Assembly: GCA_003978875.1 (NCBI GenBank) | Contig: QNXQ01000031.1 | Span: 1 to 15,450 of the forward strand | Reading direction: 5' to 3' | Source: Aquifex sp. | Lineage (GTDB): Bacteria; Aquificota; Aquificia; Aquificales; Aquificaceae | DNA: 15,450 nt | Part shown: piece after piece, positions 6,565 through 13,392 of the stretch | Layout of the letters: each line of letters starts with the position of its first letter | Numbering within the stretch: the first letter of the stretch is position 1 | The notes under the pieces: generated by a model | The model's database searches: none | Told to the model about the DNA's origin: nothing | The model's input: only the letters and a program-made list of their open reading frames with translations | Position numbers and translations under genes: made by a program

Positions 6565-7549
6565 TGAGTATCGCCTCCGCAACTTCTACAGTTTTCTTAA
6601 CAGATTCAACGGAACGCTTCCACATTTCCCTTTCTTCTTCTATCATAGGCACTTTTATAACTTCTTCAACCCCATTTGACCCTAGTTTTACCGGAACTCC
6701 CACACAGAATCCCTGGACACCGTAGTAATCACCTGCTTCTCCATCAAGGTAAACGCTGCAAGGTAGAATTCTTTTACTGTTTTGAACAAAAGCCTCTATC
6801 ATATCCACTATAGCAGCCGCAGGAGCGTAGTAAGCAGATGTTCCCATTAGGTTAACGATTTCACCACCGCCAAAACGTGTTCTCTCAACAATCTTTTCCA
6901 ACTTTTCCTTAGGAAGTAAATCCTTAAGAGGAATTCCACCAACATTGGAAATAGAAATTAAAGGAACCATTTCATCTCCGTGACCGCCTATAACATACGC
7001 GTGAATGTCCTTAGGAGAAACCATCAGCTCTTCAGATATGAAAGTTTTAAACCTTGCTGAATCAAGCACTCCAGCCATTCCCACAACTCTGTTCTTTGGA
7101 ACTCCGAGGAGTTTATAGGTAACGTATGTCATAACGTCTACCGGATTTGTAACCACCACAACGATAGCATCGGGAGCAAACTTCTTTATCCTTTCGGCTA
7201 TTACGGAGATGATTTTGATGTTAGCCTCAAGGAGGTCTTCTCTACTCATACCAGGTCTTCTGGGAAATCCTGCTGTGATGATAACTATGTCTGAACCTTC
7301 CAGAGGTTCATAACCTTCTCCATCGGGAGTGACAGTATAGCCTTCTACTTTTGCGTCTATATCCATAGCGGAAAGCATTTGTTTCATATCGAGTGCTTTT
7401 CCCTTTACGGGTTCAAATACTTTTCCATCTACCTGTCTGGGAATATCGAACATTTTGACGTTAGCTATATTTCTGAGAAGGAGGAGGGAAGCAACGTGTT
7501 CCCCCACATTCCCCGCACCTACTATAGAAACCGTTTTTTTCATCTTCAT
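6542..7549 (-). CDS. mdh: malate dehydrogenase (NAD-dependent, LDH-like family)
   Basis: It interconverts oxaloacetate and malate; in the reductive TCA cycle it reduces oxaloacetate. The 335-aa product has a Rossmann GAGNVG at 11-16 and Asp35 at the end of the second strand, which predicts NAD preference. The FPRRPGMSR loop supplies Arg97 and Arg103, the malate/oxaloacetate-specific arginines. Also present are TNPVDV (134-139), LDSARF with Asp163 and Arg166, and the catalytic His190 in GGHGDEMVP. It is about 25 aa longer than typical 310-aa relatives. Extra residues lie around 36-49 and 72-84. I chose the ATG at 7549 because its ATGA overlaps the aconitase stop and AAGGAGGT (7556-7563) is 6 nt upstream. 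A longer reading frame back to 7645 merely overlaps aconitase, and the ATG at 7543 is possible but less well spaced. It is coupled to aconitase upstream and fumarase downstream. Confidence 0.97.
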   Translation of the reverse strand: MKMKKTVSIVGAGNVGEHVASLLLLRNIANVKMFDIPRQVDGKVFEPVKGKALDMKQMLSAMDIDAKVEGYTVTPDGEGYEPLEGSDIVIITAGFPRRPGMSREDLLEANIKIISVIAERIKKFAPDAIVVVVTNPVDVMTYVTYKLLGVPKNRVVGMAGVLDSARFKTFISEELMVSPKDIHAYVIGGHGDEMVPLISISNVGGIPLKDLLPKEKLEKIVERTRFGGGEIVNLMGTSAYYAPAAAIVDMIEAFVQNSKRILPCSVYLDGEAGDYYGVQGFCVGVPVKLGSNGVEEVIKVPMIEEEREMWKRSVESVKKTVEVAEAILSERSSRE

Positions 7550-9525
7550 GCGTTGACCTCCTTCTTTTGCTTGTTCTTTATGTAGTTGAGTCTTCCACCC
7601 GCTATCAGGATTTCCTTCTGTACAGGTGTGAGGTTGTAGGTACACAGGATTTCTTCTCCGGTAGTTTTGTTGATAACCACAATATCTTCACCTTTCTTTA
7701 GTCTTTCTATGAGGTCGGGAATTTCTATTTCATCTCCGAGGCTGAATTTGTTGTAATCGTCCTTATTCTTAAACTCGAGAGGAACTATACCGAAGTTTAT
7801 GAGATTTGCGTGGTGAATTCTCGCAAAGGATTTAGCGATGACAGCCCTTACTCCTAAGAATCTCGGAGCCAGTGCAGCGTGTTCTCTGGAGGAACCTTGT
7901 CCGTAGTTTTCTCCTCCTATAATTACTCCGGCTTTGCCCTTTTCCTTCAGGTTCTTCATTCTCGGAACGAACTCGGGGTCTACATAGTGATAAACGTATT
8001 CAGAGATAGCGTATATGTTGGACCTTAAAGGTAGAATCTTTGCTCCTGCAGGCATTATATGGTCGGTGGTAATGTTATCCTCAACTATTAACGCAACTTC
8101 TCCCTCTATCTTCTCGGGAAGAGCATCAAATTCAGGTAGGGGTTTTATGTTTGGACCTCTGTAAATTTCAACTTTTTCCCTCTCCTCTTTAGGAAGCGGA
8201 GGAATAAACGCTTCGTCACCGTAAGGGAATTTCTCGGGCATTTCAACTCTAATCCACTTGATTCCTTCCCTTTGAGCCAGCTTTCTGGGGTCTATAATTT
8301 CACCGGCTATTGCTGCAGCCACACAAGTTTCCGGAGATGCGAGATATACCTTTGCATCGGGAGTTCCGGCTCTTCCTTTGAAGTTTCTGTTAAAGCTTCT
8401 TACAGATACTCCGTTAGTAGGAGGTGCAAATCCCATTCCTATACAAGGACCACATGCACTTTCTAAAATTCTTGCACCTGCTTTGAGGAAGTTAAGGAGT
8501 GCTCCATTTTGGGTAATAAGTTCGAGAGCTTGTTTGGATCCGGGAGCAACTGCAAAAACTACGTCAGGGTGAACACGTCTTCCTTCTAAAAGTTGTGCGG
8601 CTCTGCTAAGGTCCACAAATGAAGAGTTTGTACATGAACCTATAACTACCTGGTCTACCTTTACACCTTCTATTTCCCTTACGGGAACTACGTTATCGGG
8701 GGAGTGGGGTTGAGCTATCAGAGGTTCAAGTTCAGATAAATTTATCTCAATAATTTCATCGTATTCAGCATCGGGGTCAGGAAGTAGCTCTATCCAATCC
8801 TCTTCCCTTCCCTGAGCTTTTAGATAAGCTCTGGTGATTTCATCGGAAGGGAAGATAGATGTGGTAGCTCCGAGTTCTGCTCCCATATTGGTAATGGTTG
8901 CCCTTTCGGGAACGGATAACTCTTTAACACCTTCTCCGAAATACTCAAATATCTTTCCTAATCCTCCTTTCACCGTTAATCTTCTCAGAAGTTCGAGGAT
9001 TATATCCTTAGCCGATACCCATTCGGGCATTTTTCCTTTCAGGTGAATACCGACTATTTTGGGCATCTTCAAGTAGAAGGGTTCTCCCGCCATAGCTGCT
9101 GCAACGTCAAGACCTCCTGCACCTATTGCGAGCATTCCCATTCCGCCGGCCGTAGGTGTATGGGAATCAGAACCGAGTAGAGTTTTGCCCGGCTTTGCAA
9201 ACCTTTCCAGGTGAACCTGGTGACATATTCCGTTTCCTGGCTTGGAGAGCCATATACCGAACTTCTTAGCTACGCTCATAAGGTATTTGTGGTCATCCGC
9301 ATTCCTGAAATCTGTCTGGAGCATATTGTGGTCTATATAGGATACGGAGAGTTCAGTTTTTACCTCTGGGACACCCATAGCTTCAAATTCCAGATAACAC
9401 ATAGTTCCGGTAGCATCTTGGGTGAGTGTCTGGTCAATTTTTATAGCTATCTCTTCACCCGGCTCCATCTTTCCGGATACCAAATGATTTTTAATGATTT
9501 TCCAAGCTACAGTCCCTTTAGCCAT
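7546..9525 (-). CDS. aco: aconitate hydratase, short type
   Basis: Aconitase interconverts citrate and isocitrate through a [4Fe-4S] cluster in the cytoplasm. The three cluster cysteines are Cys298 (GSCTNSS) and Cys358/Cys361 (ACGPCIGMG). Other signatures are TLTQDATGTMCYLEFEAMG (33-51), DHNMLQ (65-70), LGSDSHTPTAGGMGMLAIGAGG (117-138), the swivel-domain segments DNITTDHIMPAG (483-494) and GENYGQGSSREHAAL (538-552), and SFARIHHANLINFGIVPL. At 659 aa it is much shorter than AcnA (about 890) or AcnB (about 865), matching the compact type found in Aquificales and some anaerobes. Homoaconitase and isopropylmalate isomerase are relatives, but the large and small domains are fused here and the mdh/fum context favours aconitase. 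The ATG at 9525 has AAAGGAGG 5-6 nt upstream. The end overlaps the mdh start (ATGA). Confidence 0.96.
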   Translation of the reverse strand: MAKGTVAWKIIKNHLVSGKMEPGEEIAIKIDQTLTQDATGTMCYLEFEAMGVPEVKTELSVSYIDHNMLQTDFRNADDHKYLMSVAKKFGIWLSKPGNGICHQVHLERFAKPGKTLLGSDSHTPTAGGMGMLAIGAGGLDVAAAMAGEPFYLKMPKIVGIHLKGKMPEWVSAKDIILELLRRLTVKGGLGKIFEYFGEGVKELSVPERATITNMGAELGATTSIFPSDEITRAYLKAQGREEDWIELLPDPDAEYDEIIEINLSELEPLIAQPHSPDNVVPVREIEGVKVDQVVIGSCTNSSFVDLSRAAQLLEGRRVHPDVVFAVAPGSKQALELITQNGALLNFLKAGARILESACGPCIGMGFAPPTNGVSVRSFNRNFKGRAGTPDAKVYLASPETCVAAAIAGEIIDPRKLAQREGIKWIRVEMPEKFPYGDEAFIPPLPKEEREKVEIYRGPNIKPLPEFDALPEKIEGEVALIVEDNITTDHIMPAGAKILPLRSNIYAISEYVYHYVDPEFVPRMKNLKEKGKAGVIIGGENYGQGSSREHAALAPRFLGVRAVIAKSFARIHHANLINFGIVPLEFKNKDDYNKFSLGDEIEIPDLIERLKKGEDIVVINKTTGEEILCTYNLTPVQKEILIAGGRLNYIKNKQKKEVNA

Positions 9526-9546
9526 ACTGACCTCCTTTCAAAACAA

Positions 9547-9575
9547 TTTTAAAATACAGTTTTAAAATTTTAAAA
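9547..9575. repeat. three TTTTAAAA palindromes
   Basis: Three perfect copies of the 8-bp palindrome TTTTAAAA occur at 9547-9554, 9560-9567 and 9568-9575. The last two abut and the first is offset by 13 bp. They fill the 44-bp gap between trpC and aconitase and include the trpC stop codon. The minus strand also offers several TAAAAT (5/6 to a -10 box) just upstream of the aconitase ribosome-binding site. It could be an AT-rich promoter, an operator or chance composition. Confidence 0.4.
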
Positions 9576-10343
9576 TCCCATGAGTTCCTTGAGTTTCTTA
9601 TAAGGATTTTCGCTCTTCATAAGGGATGTTCCCACAAGGAAAGCATCAACCTGATAGTTCATTAAATCCAAAATTTCCTCTCGCTTGCTTATCCCGCTCT
9701 CCGATATTACAAACTTCGCACCCATATCCTTTATCTTGGGGGCAAGCTCCCTAGTTCTGTTTAGGTCTATCTTGAAGGTTTGAAGATCCCTGTTGTTTAT
9801 TCCTATAATCTCCGCACCTTGGCCAACAGCTCTTTGAGCTTCCTCTAAAGTAAAGATTTCCACAAGGGGAGAAATACCGAGCTCCTTTGAAAAGTTTATT
9901 AGCTCTTTGAGTTCCTTTTCCGATAGCATTCTTACGATTAGAAGCACTATGTCAGCTCCGAAGGCTTTGGCTTCTAATATCTGCAGTTTATCTACTGTAA
10001 AATCTTTTCTGAGAACTGGGAGTTTAACCGCATTCCTTACCTTTTTCAAATCCTCCAGAGAACCTTTAAAATAATTGGAGTCAGTTAAAACGGATATTGC
10101 TATAGCTCCCGCTCTTTCGTAAAGTTTAGCTTGCTCTTTGGGGTTTACCTCTTTTATGTTTCCTTCAGAAGGAGATGCCTTTTTTACTTCGGCGATTATC
10201 TTGGTTCTACAGCTCGTGAGAGCATTTTCAAGGTCATAAAATTCTTTCCTTTCCTCTATCATTTTTTCCAGTTTCTTTATATACTCGGGCGAACGATTTA
10301 CTTCCCTTTCCTTAAGAATTCTTATTTCCTCCAAAAAGCCCAT
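9570..10343 (-). CDS. trpC: indole-3-glycerol-phosphate synthase
   Basis: It converts 1-(2-carboxyphenylamino)-1-deoxyribulose 5-phosphate to indole-3-glycerol phosphate in tryptophan synthesis. The 257-aa (beta/alpha)8 barrel aligns by eye with the Sulfolobus enzyme: Glu52 and Lys54 in AEVKKASPSEG, the general-acid Lys113 in LRKDF, Glu162 in LVEI, Asn183 in GINNRDL, Glu215 and Ser216 in ISESGI, and the phosphate-binding GTSLM near 238-242. It is a stand-alone enzyme, without the TrpF fusion of enteric bacteria. No other trp gene is near, in keeping with dispersed amino-acid pathways in Aquificales. The ATG at 10343 lies 32 bp inside the end of mviN and gives the expected N-terminus (MGFLEEIRILKEREV), but its ribosome-binding site is poor, which suggests coupling to mviN translation. 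Confidence 0.97.
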   Translation of the reverse strand: MGFLEEIRILKEREVNRSPEYIKKLEKMIEERKEFYDLENALTSCRTKIIAEVKKASPSEGNIKEVNPKEQAKLYERAGAIAISVLTDSNYFKGSLEDLKKVRNAVKLPVLRKDFTVDKLQILEAKAFGADIVLLIVRMLSEKELKELINFSKELGISPLVEIFTLEEAQRAVGQGAEIIGINNRDLQTFKIDLNRTRELAPKIKDMGAKFVISESGISKREEILDLMNYQVDAFLVGTSLMKSENPYKKLKELMGF

Positions 10344-11799
10344 AGCTTAATAACTTACCAGTAATCTCCTCTTTTAGCAGGAGTAAACTGATGAAATAGA
10401 TTAACATAAATAACGGTATAGAAAATACAAGAAAAACAGAAGAATATATAAACTTTTTTGCAAGAAAAATGGATACACCCATAATAATTGATGAAAATGA
10501 AACCTTGAATAAATTTCCAAAGTCAAGAGAAGGCTTTTTTTGCAGTTTTACATAGAGGTAAAGTAAAGCGATAAAGGAAGCAAACAGCGCCGATATGGGA
10601 AAACTGAAAACACCCATACCTAAAATAAATATCAAGGTAGATCCAAGTATTCCTTCTACAAAAACTCCTAAAAAAGTTGCCCTTACCGGAATTTCTACAT
10701 TTTTTTCAGAATAAAATACGGATTTAAATAAATGCTGCAAAGAATAAATCGGTATTGTAAGGGAATAAAGGGAGAGAAGTTTAGAAGTATAATAGGCATC
10801 CTCCTTTGTAAAATCTCCTCGAAGATACAACACATTTACTACGTCTTCTGCTAAGAGAAACAATCCTACAGAAGCGGGAATGCTGAATAGAAAAATTATT
10901 TTTAATGCTGTATTTATATTTTTCTTTTTATCTTCTCCCGAAGAAATTACAGCAAGAAGTGTATTGCTTACACTTATCGAGAAAAGGCTTATAGGCAGCA
11001 GGTAAATTCTACTTGCATAGTAAATGTAAGAAATGCTTCCCACCTTTAGAAAAGAAGCAAGAAATGTATCAACCAGCAGGGAAATCTGATTTGCCGAAAA
11101 GCTTCCTACAGTTAAAAGAAACTTTTTAAGGAAATTCTTTATTTCTTTGTCAATAACAATTTTGGGCTTAACGAAGATATTTTCCTTTAAAAGTAAAGCG
11201 AAGTTAGGTATTATCTGGAAGATTCCACCGAGAATTACACCCAGAACCAAAGCATAGGCTCCGAATATCCCAGAAAAAAATATCAAGGAAAGTATAAATA
11301 AGAGGTTAAACACGGCTTGAGAAACGGAAGGGATAAAAAAATAACCCTTTACCAGCAAGATAGCCATACTAAAGGCATACAAAGTTGCAAAAAGCAAATA
11401 CGTAAATGTAAACCTTAAAAAATCTACGGCGTAGTGGAAGGTTTCCTTTTCCTTAATGCCAGGAGCAAGAAGGGAAATTATAAAAGGAGAAAGGGAAATA
11501 CCTATGAGAGTTATGGCGAAAGAAAAAGTGAGCAAAAGCCCAAATATTTTTGAAAGGAAATCTTTCTCTCTATTTTCTTTTAAGGCTTCTCCGTAGAAGG
11601 GCATAAATACAGCGTTAAAGCCTCCTTCTCCGAATATACGCCTGAAGGTGTTGGGAATTCTAAAGGCTATAAAGAAAGCATCCGATATATGTGAAGCTCC
11701 GAAGTAATAGGCTATCGCTGCATCCCTCAGATAACCTAAAATCCTGCTGAAAAGAATTCCTAAGGAAAATAGAAACGAACCGCGGAAAAGGCGGGACAA
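10312..11799 (-). CDS. murJ: lipid II flippase MurJ (MviN)
   Basis: MurJ moves lipid-linked peptidoglycan precursor across the cytoplasmic membrane. The 495-aa product has about 13-14 hydrophobic helices and the N-terminal signature of the family: SRILGYLRDA (18-27), ISDAFFIAFRIPNTFRRIFGEGG (38-60). Arg19, Arg25, Asp40, Arg53 and Glu58 match the charged residues lining the central cavity in the E. coli protein at an offset of one. Arg264 (in YASRIYLLP) corresponds to E. coli Arg270, but the preceding Asp is Ser263 here. The start appears to be TTG at 11799, 6 nt after the fbp stop, with only distant GAGGA-like pairing, so coupling to fbp is likely. trpC begins inside its last 32 bp. Other MOP-superfamily exporters are possible but fit the N-terminal motif less well. 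Confidence 0.94.
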   Translation of the reverse strand: MSRLFRGSFLFSLGILFSRILGYLRDAAIAYYFGASHISDAFFIAFRIPNTFRRIFGEGGFNAVFMPFYGEALKENREKDFLSKIFGLLLTFSFAITLIGISLSPFIISLLAPGIKEKETFHYAVDFLRFTFTYLLFATLYAFSMAILLVKGYFFIPSVSQAVFNLLFILSLIFFSGIFGAYALVLGVILGGIFQIIPNFALLLKENIFVKPKIVIDKEIKNFLKKFLLTVGSFSANQISLLVDTFLASFLKVGSISYIYYASRIYLLPISLFSISVSNTLLAVISSGEDKKKNINTALKIIFLFSIPASVGLFLLAEDVVNVLYLRGDFTKEDAYYTSKLLSLYSLTIPIYSLQHLFKSVFYSEKNVEIPVRATFLGVFVEGILGSTLIFILGMGVFSFPISALFASFIALLYLYVKLQKKPSLDFGNLFKVSFSSIIMGVSIFLAKKFIYSSVFLVFSIPLFMLIYFISLLLLKEEITGKLLSYGLFGGNKNS

Positions 11800-11805
11800 A
11801 GCTTA

Positions 11806-12951
11806 TTAATCCATATCCTCTTTTTCTATTTTTTGTTCATCGGATAATCTTTCAACTTCCGTGTCGTAGAATCTATTTTCGAGTTTTTTGAGAACTTTCG
11901 GTAAAGTGGTGTATTCCATTTCTTCCGCGGGAAGTCTATGGGGTTCGAATATTCCCTGTCTTCTGAGGATATCTGCCATCTCTTGGGCTACCTGTCTTGC
12001 CTTGTCAAAGGCAGGGTCTTTAAACATATCGGCGGGACCTATTAATTTTCCGTCGGCAAGCTGGTACCCTGCACCGATTACTCTGGGAGGCCCGTCGAAT
12101 CTGGAAGGTCTTGCATCTTCAAAGGAAACGGGCATTAAAGGTCCGTTGTGGGACCCCCTCATCCATCCTTCAACTATCCAAGGTCTTGCGAAAGGTTCGA
12201 GAATTTCTCCCACGGCGGGGAAACCGCTCTGGGATCTCACTATTAGAACGGGGTCATCCTTTCCTACGTATTGACCTGCAATCAAGGAAAGTCTCTGGGT
12301 TGATGCCGAAGCCGCAATTTCTCCGTCGTAGTTTCTATAAACGTTCTTGACAACGTACTTTCCTACGGAACCTATAAGAGCCAGCAGGTCGTACAATTCA
12401 GAAGGAGTACTTAACTTTACCGCTTTTCCGGTATAAACGTCAAGAACCTCAAAGGTAAATCCTTCGTGCATTTTGGGGTCTATTACGAGTCCTGCTGTGT
12501 TCATAGGGTCTGCAAACATCTCGTAAAGGGGTAGGTTCCAGGCACTCGGAGATGTTTTATCCGCAAAGAAGACAATTACTGGTTCAGAAGGTCTTTCTTC
12601 GAATTCCATTTCTGCAACACCGGGTCCAAGACCCTTTACATTACCGCTAAAGGTATCGGTAAGTAAATCCTGACCGGCTCCGTAGAGTTTTAACTTCTTT
12701 GCTACTTCTGTTCCCTTTTCGAAAGCTTCCCAAGCAATCTTATGAACCAGCTCGGAATCTACGCCGTGGGTATGGGTCATAACTATTGCAATATCATCAC
12801 CGCAGGTAAGAATGTCTAAGTCTATAAGGTTTCCTTTTTCAACTTCCTTCTCTACATGCTCTTTTACGGCATTTACAACTTCAGGATGAGTAGAGGAATG
12901 TCCTACGTATCCACCTATGTCAGCTTTGATAACACTTAAAGTTATTTTCAT
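11806..12951 (-). CDS. fbp: fructose-1,6-bisphosphate aldolase/phosphatase (archaeal type)
   Basis: This bifunctional enzyme joins dihydroxyacetone phosphate and glyceraldehyde 3-phosphate to FBP and then hydrolyses the 1-phosphate, giving fructose 6-phosphate: a one-way gluconeogenic step. The product starts MKITLSVIKADIGGYVGHSS. Asp11, His18, Asp52 and Asp53 (CGDD) match the Mg2+ ligands of the Sulfolobus enzyme with identical numbering. The QYVGKDDP segment supplies Tyr228 and the Schiff-base Lys231, followed by metal-binding Asp232/Asp233. It has 381 aa; the family is near 365-390, and the C-terminal tail here is acidic. I chose the ATG at 12951 over a GTG one codon upstream because it keeps the family numbering and lies 7 nt from AAAGGAGG. 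The domain is typical of archaea and deep-branching thermophilic bacteria. It follows a 127-aa unknown gene by 13 bp and precedes murJ by 6 bp. Confidence 0.96.
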   Translation of the reverse strand: MKITLSVIKADIGGYVGHSSTHPEVVNAVKEHVEKEVEKGNLIDLDILTCGDDIAIVMTHTHGVDSELVHKIAWEAFEKGTEVAKKLKLYGAGQDLLTDTFSGNVKGLGPGVAEMEFEERPSEPVIVFFADKTSPSAWNLPLYEMFADPMNTAGLVIDPKMHEGFTFEVLDVYTGKAVKLSTPSELYDLLALIGSVGKYVVKNVYRNYDGEIAASASTQRLSLIAGQYVGKDDPVLIVRSQSGFPAVGEILEPFARPWIVEGWMRGSHNGPLMPVSFEDARPSRFDGPPRVIGAGYQLADGKLIGPADMFKDPAFDKARQVAQEMADILRRQGIFEPHRLPAEEMEYTTLPKVLKKLENRFYDTEVERLSDEQKIEKEDMD

Positions 12952-12964
12952 CACCTTCCCTCCT

Positions 12965-13348
12965 TTATACTTTTAGTTCTTCTATTTTTTTCTCTATTTC
13001 TGATAATTTGCTCTTTAGGTTTTCAACCTCTTTCATAATTCTGGGATTATACATTATTTCTCCTTTAGAGAGATACTTTGCTCTGTTTTTCAGTTCCTTT
13101 ATCCTTCTCCTTATTTTCCTGTACTCCCTTATATAGAACCAGGTTGCTATTGCGGAGGCAGTTTTTATAATGTCTTTATTGTACCATCTTAGCTCCCTTT
13201 TAAATCTCCTCCTTTCCCTTGGAGGAGCGTGCATACATAATATTTGAACCTCTTTGCCCTTTCCATCTTTGACCAGATTTTCCATTACCGCTTGGAAGGA
13301 GCCTTGATATTTCTTTTTCTCTCCGTTAATCTTTACCCACAGTTCCAT
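12965..13348 (-). CDS. basic coiled-coil protein of unknown function
   Basis: The 127-aa product is not recognised. It is very basic, with Arg/Lys clusters at 44-53 (RERRRFKREL) and 75-90 (REYRKIRRRIKELKNR). The middle segment KDIIKTASAIATWFYI (58-73) is mildly hydrophobic and could be a buried or membrane-touching helix. The C-terminal 30 residues (about 97-127) show a heptad-like pattern of Leu/Ile/Val with Glu/Lys, consistent with a coiled coil. A single MHAPP motif (39-43) precedes the first basic cluster. The ATG has GGAGGT (13354-13359) 5 nt upstream. It lies between the NifA-type activator and fbp, 44 and 13 bp away. Nucleic-acid binding would fit the charge but is only a guess. Confidence 0.8.
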   Translation of the reverse strand: MELWVKINGEKKKYQGSFQAVMENLVKDGKGKEVQILCMHAPPRERRRFKRELRWYNKDIIKTASAIATWFYIREYRKIRRRIKELKNRAKYLSKGEIMYNPRIMKEVENLKSKLSEIEKKIEELKV

Positions 13349-13392
13349 TTCCTACCTCCGTTTCCTTTAATCCTGAAGACTTATATATTTTA

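Noticed and set aside
7550..7645. N-terminal extension of Mdh by 32 residues
   Set aside because: It overlaps the aconitase C-terminus, has no family similarity, and the ATG at 7549 has an ideal ribosome-binding site.
11888..12274. 128-codon open frame antisense to the FBP aldolase/phosphatase gene
   Set aside because: It has no ribosome-binding site and no recognisable motifs, and it is fully covered by a gene with conserved catalytic residues.
12952..12954. GTG as start of the FBP aldolase/phosphatase
   Set aside because: It would shift the metal-ligand numbering by one relative to the archaeal enzymes and lies too close to the Shine-Dalgarno; the adjacent ATG fits better.
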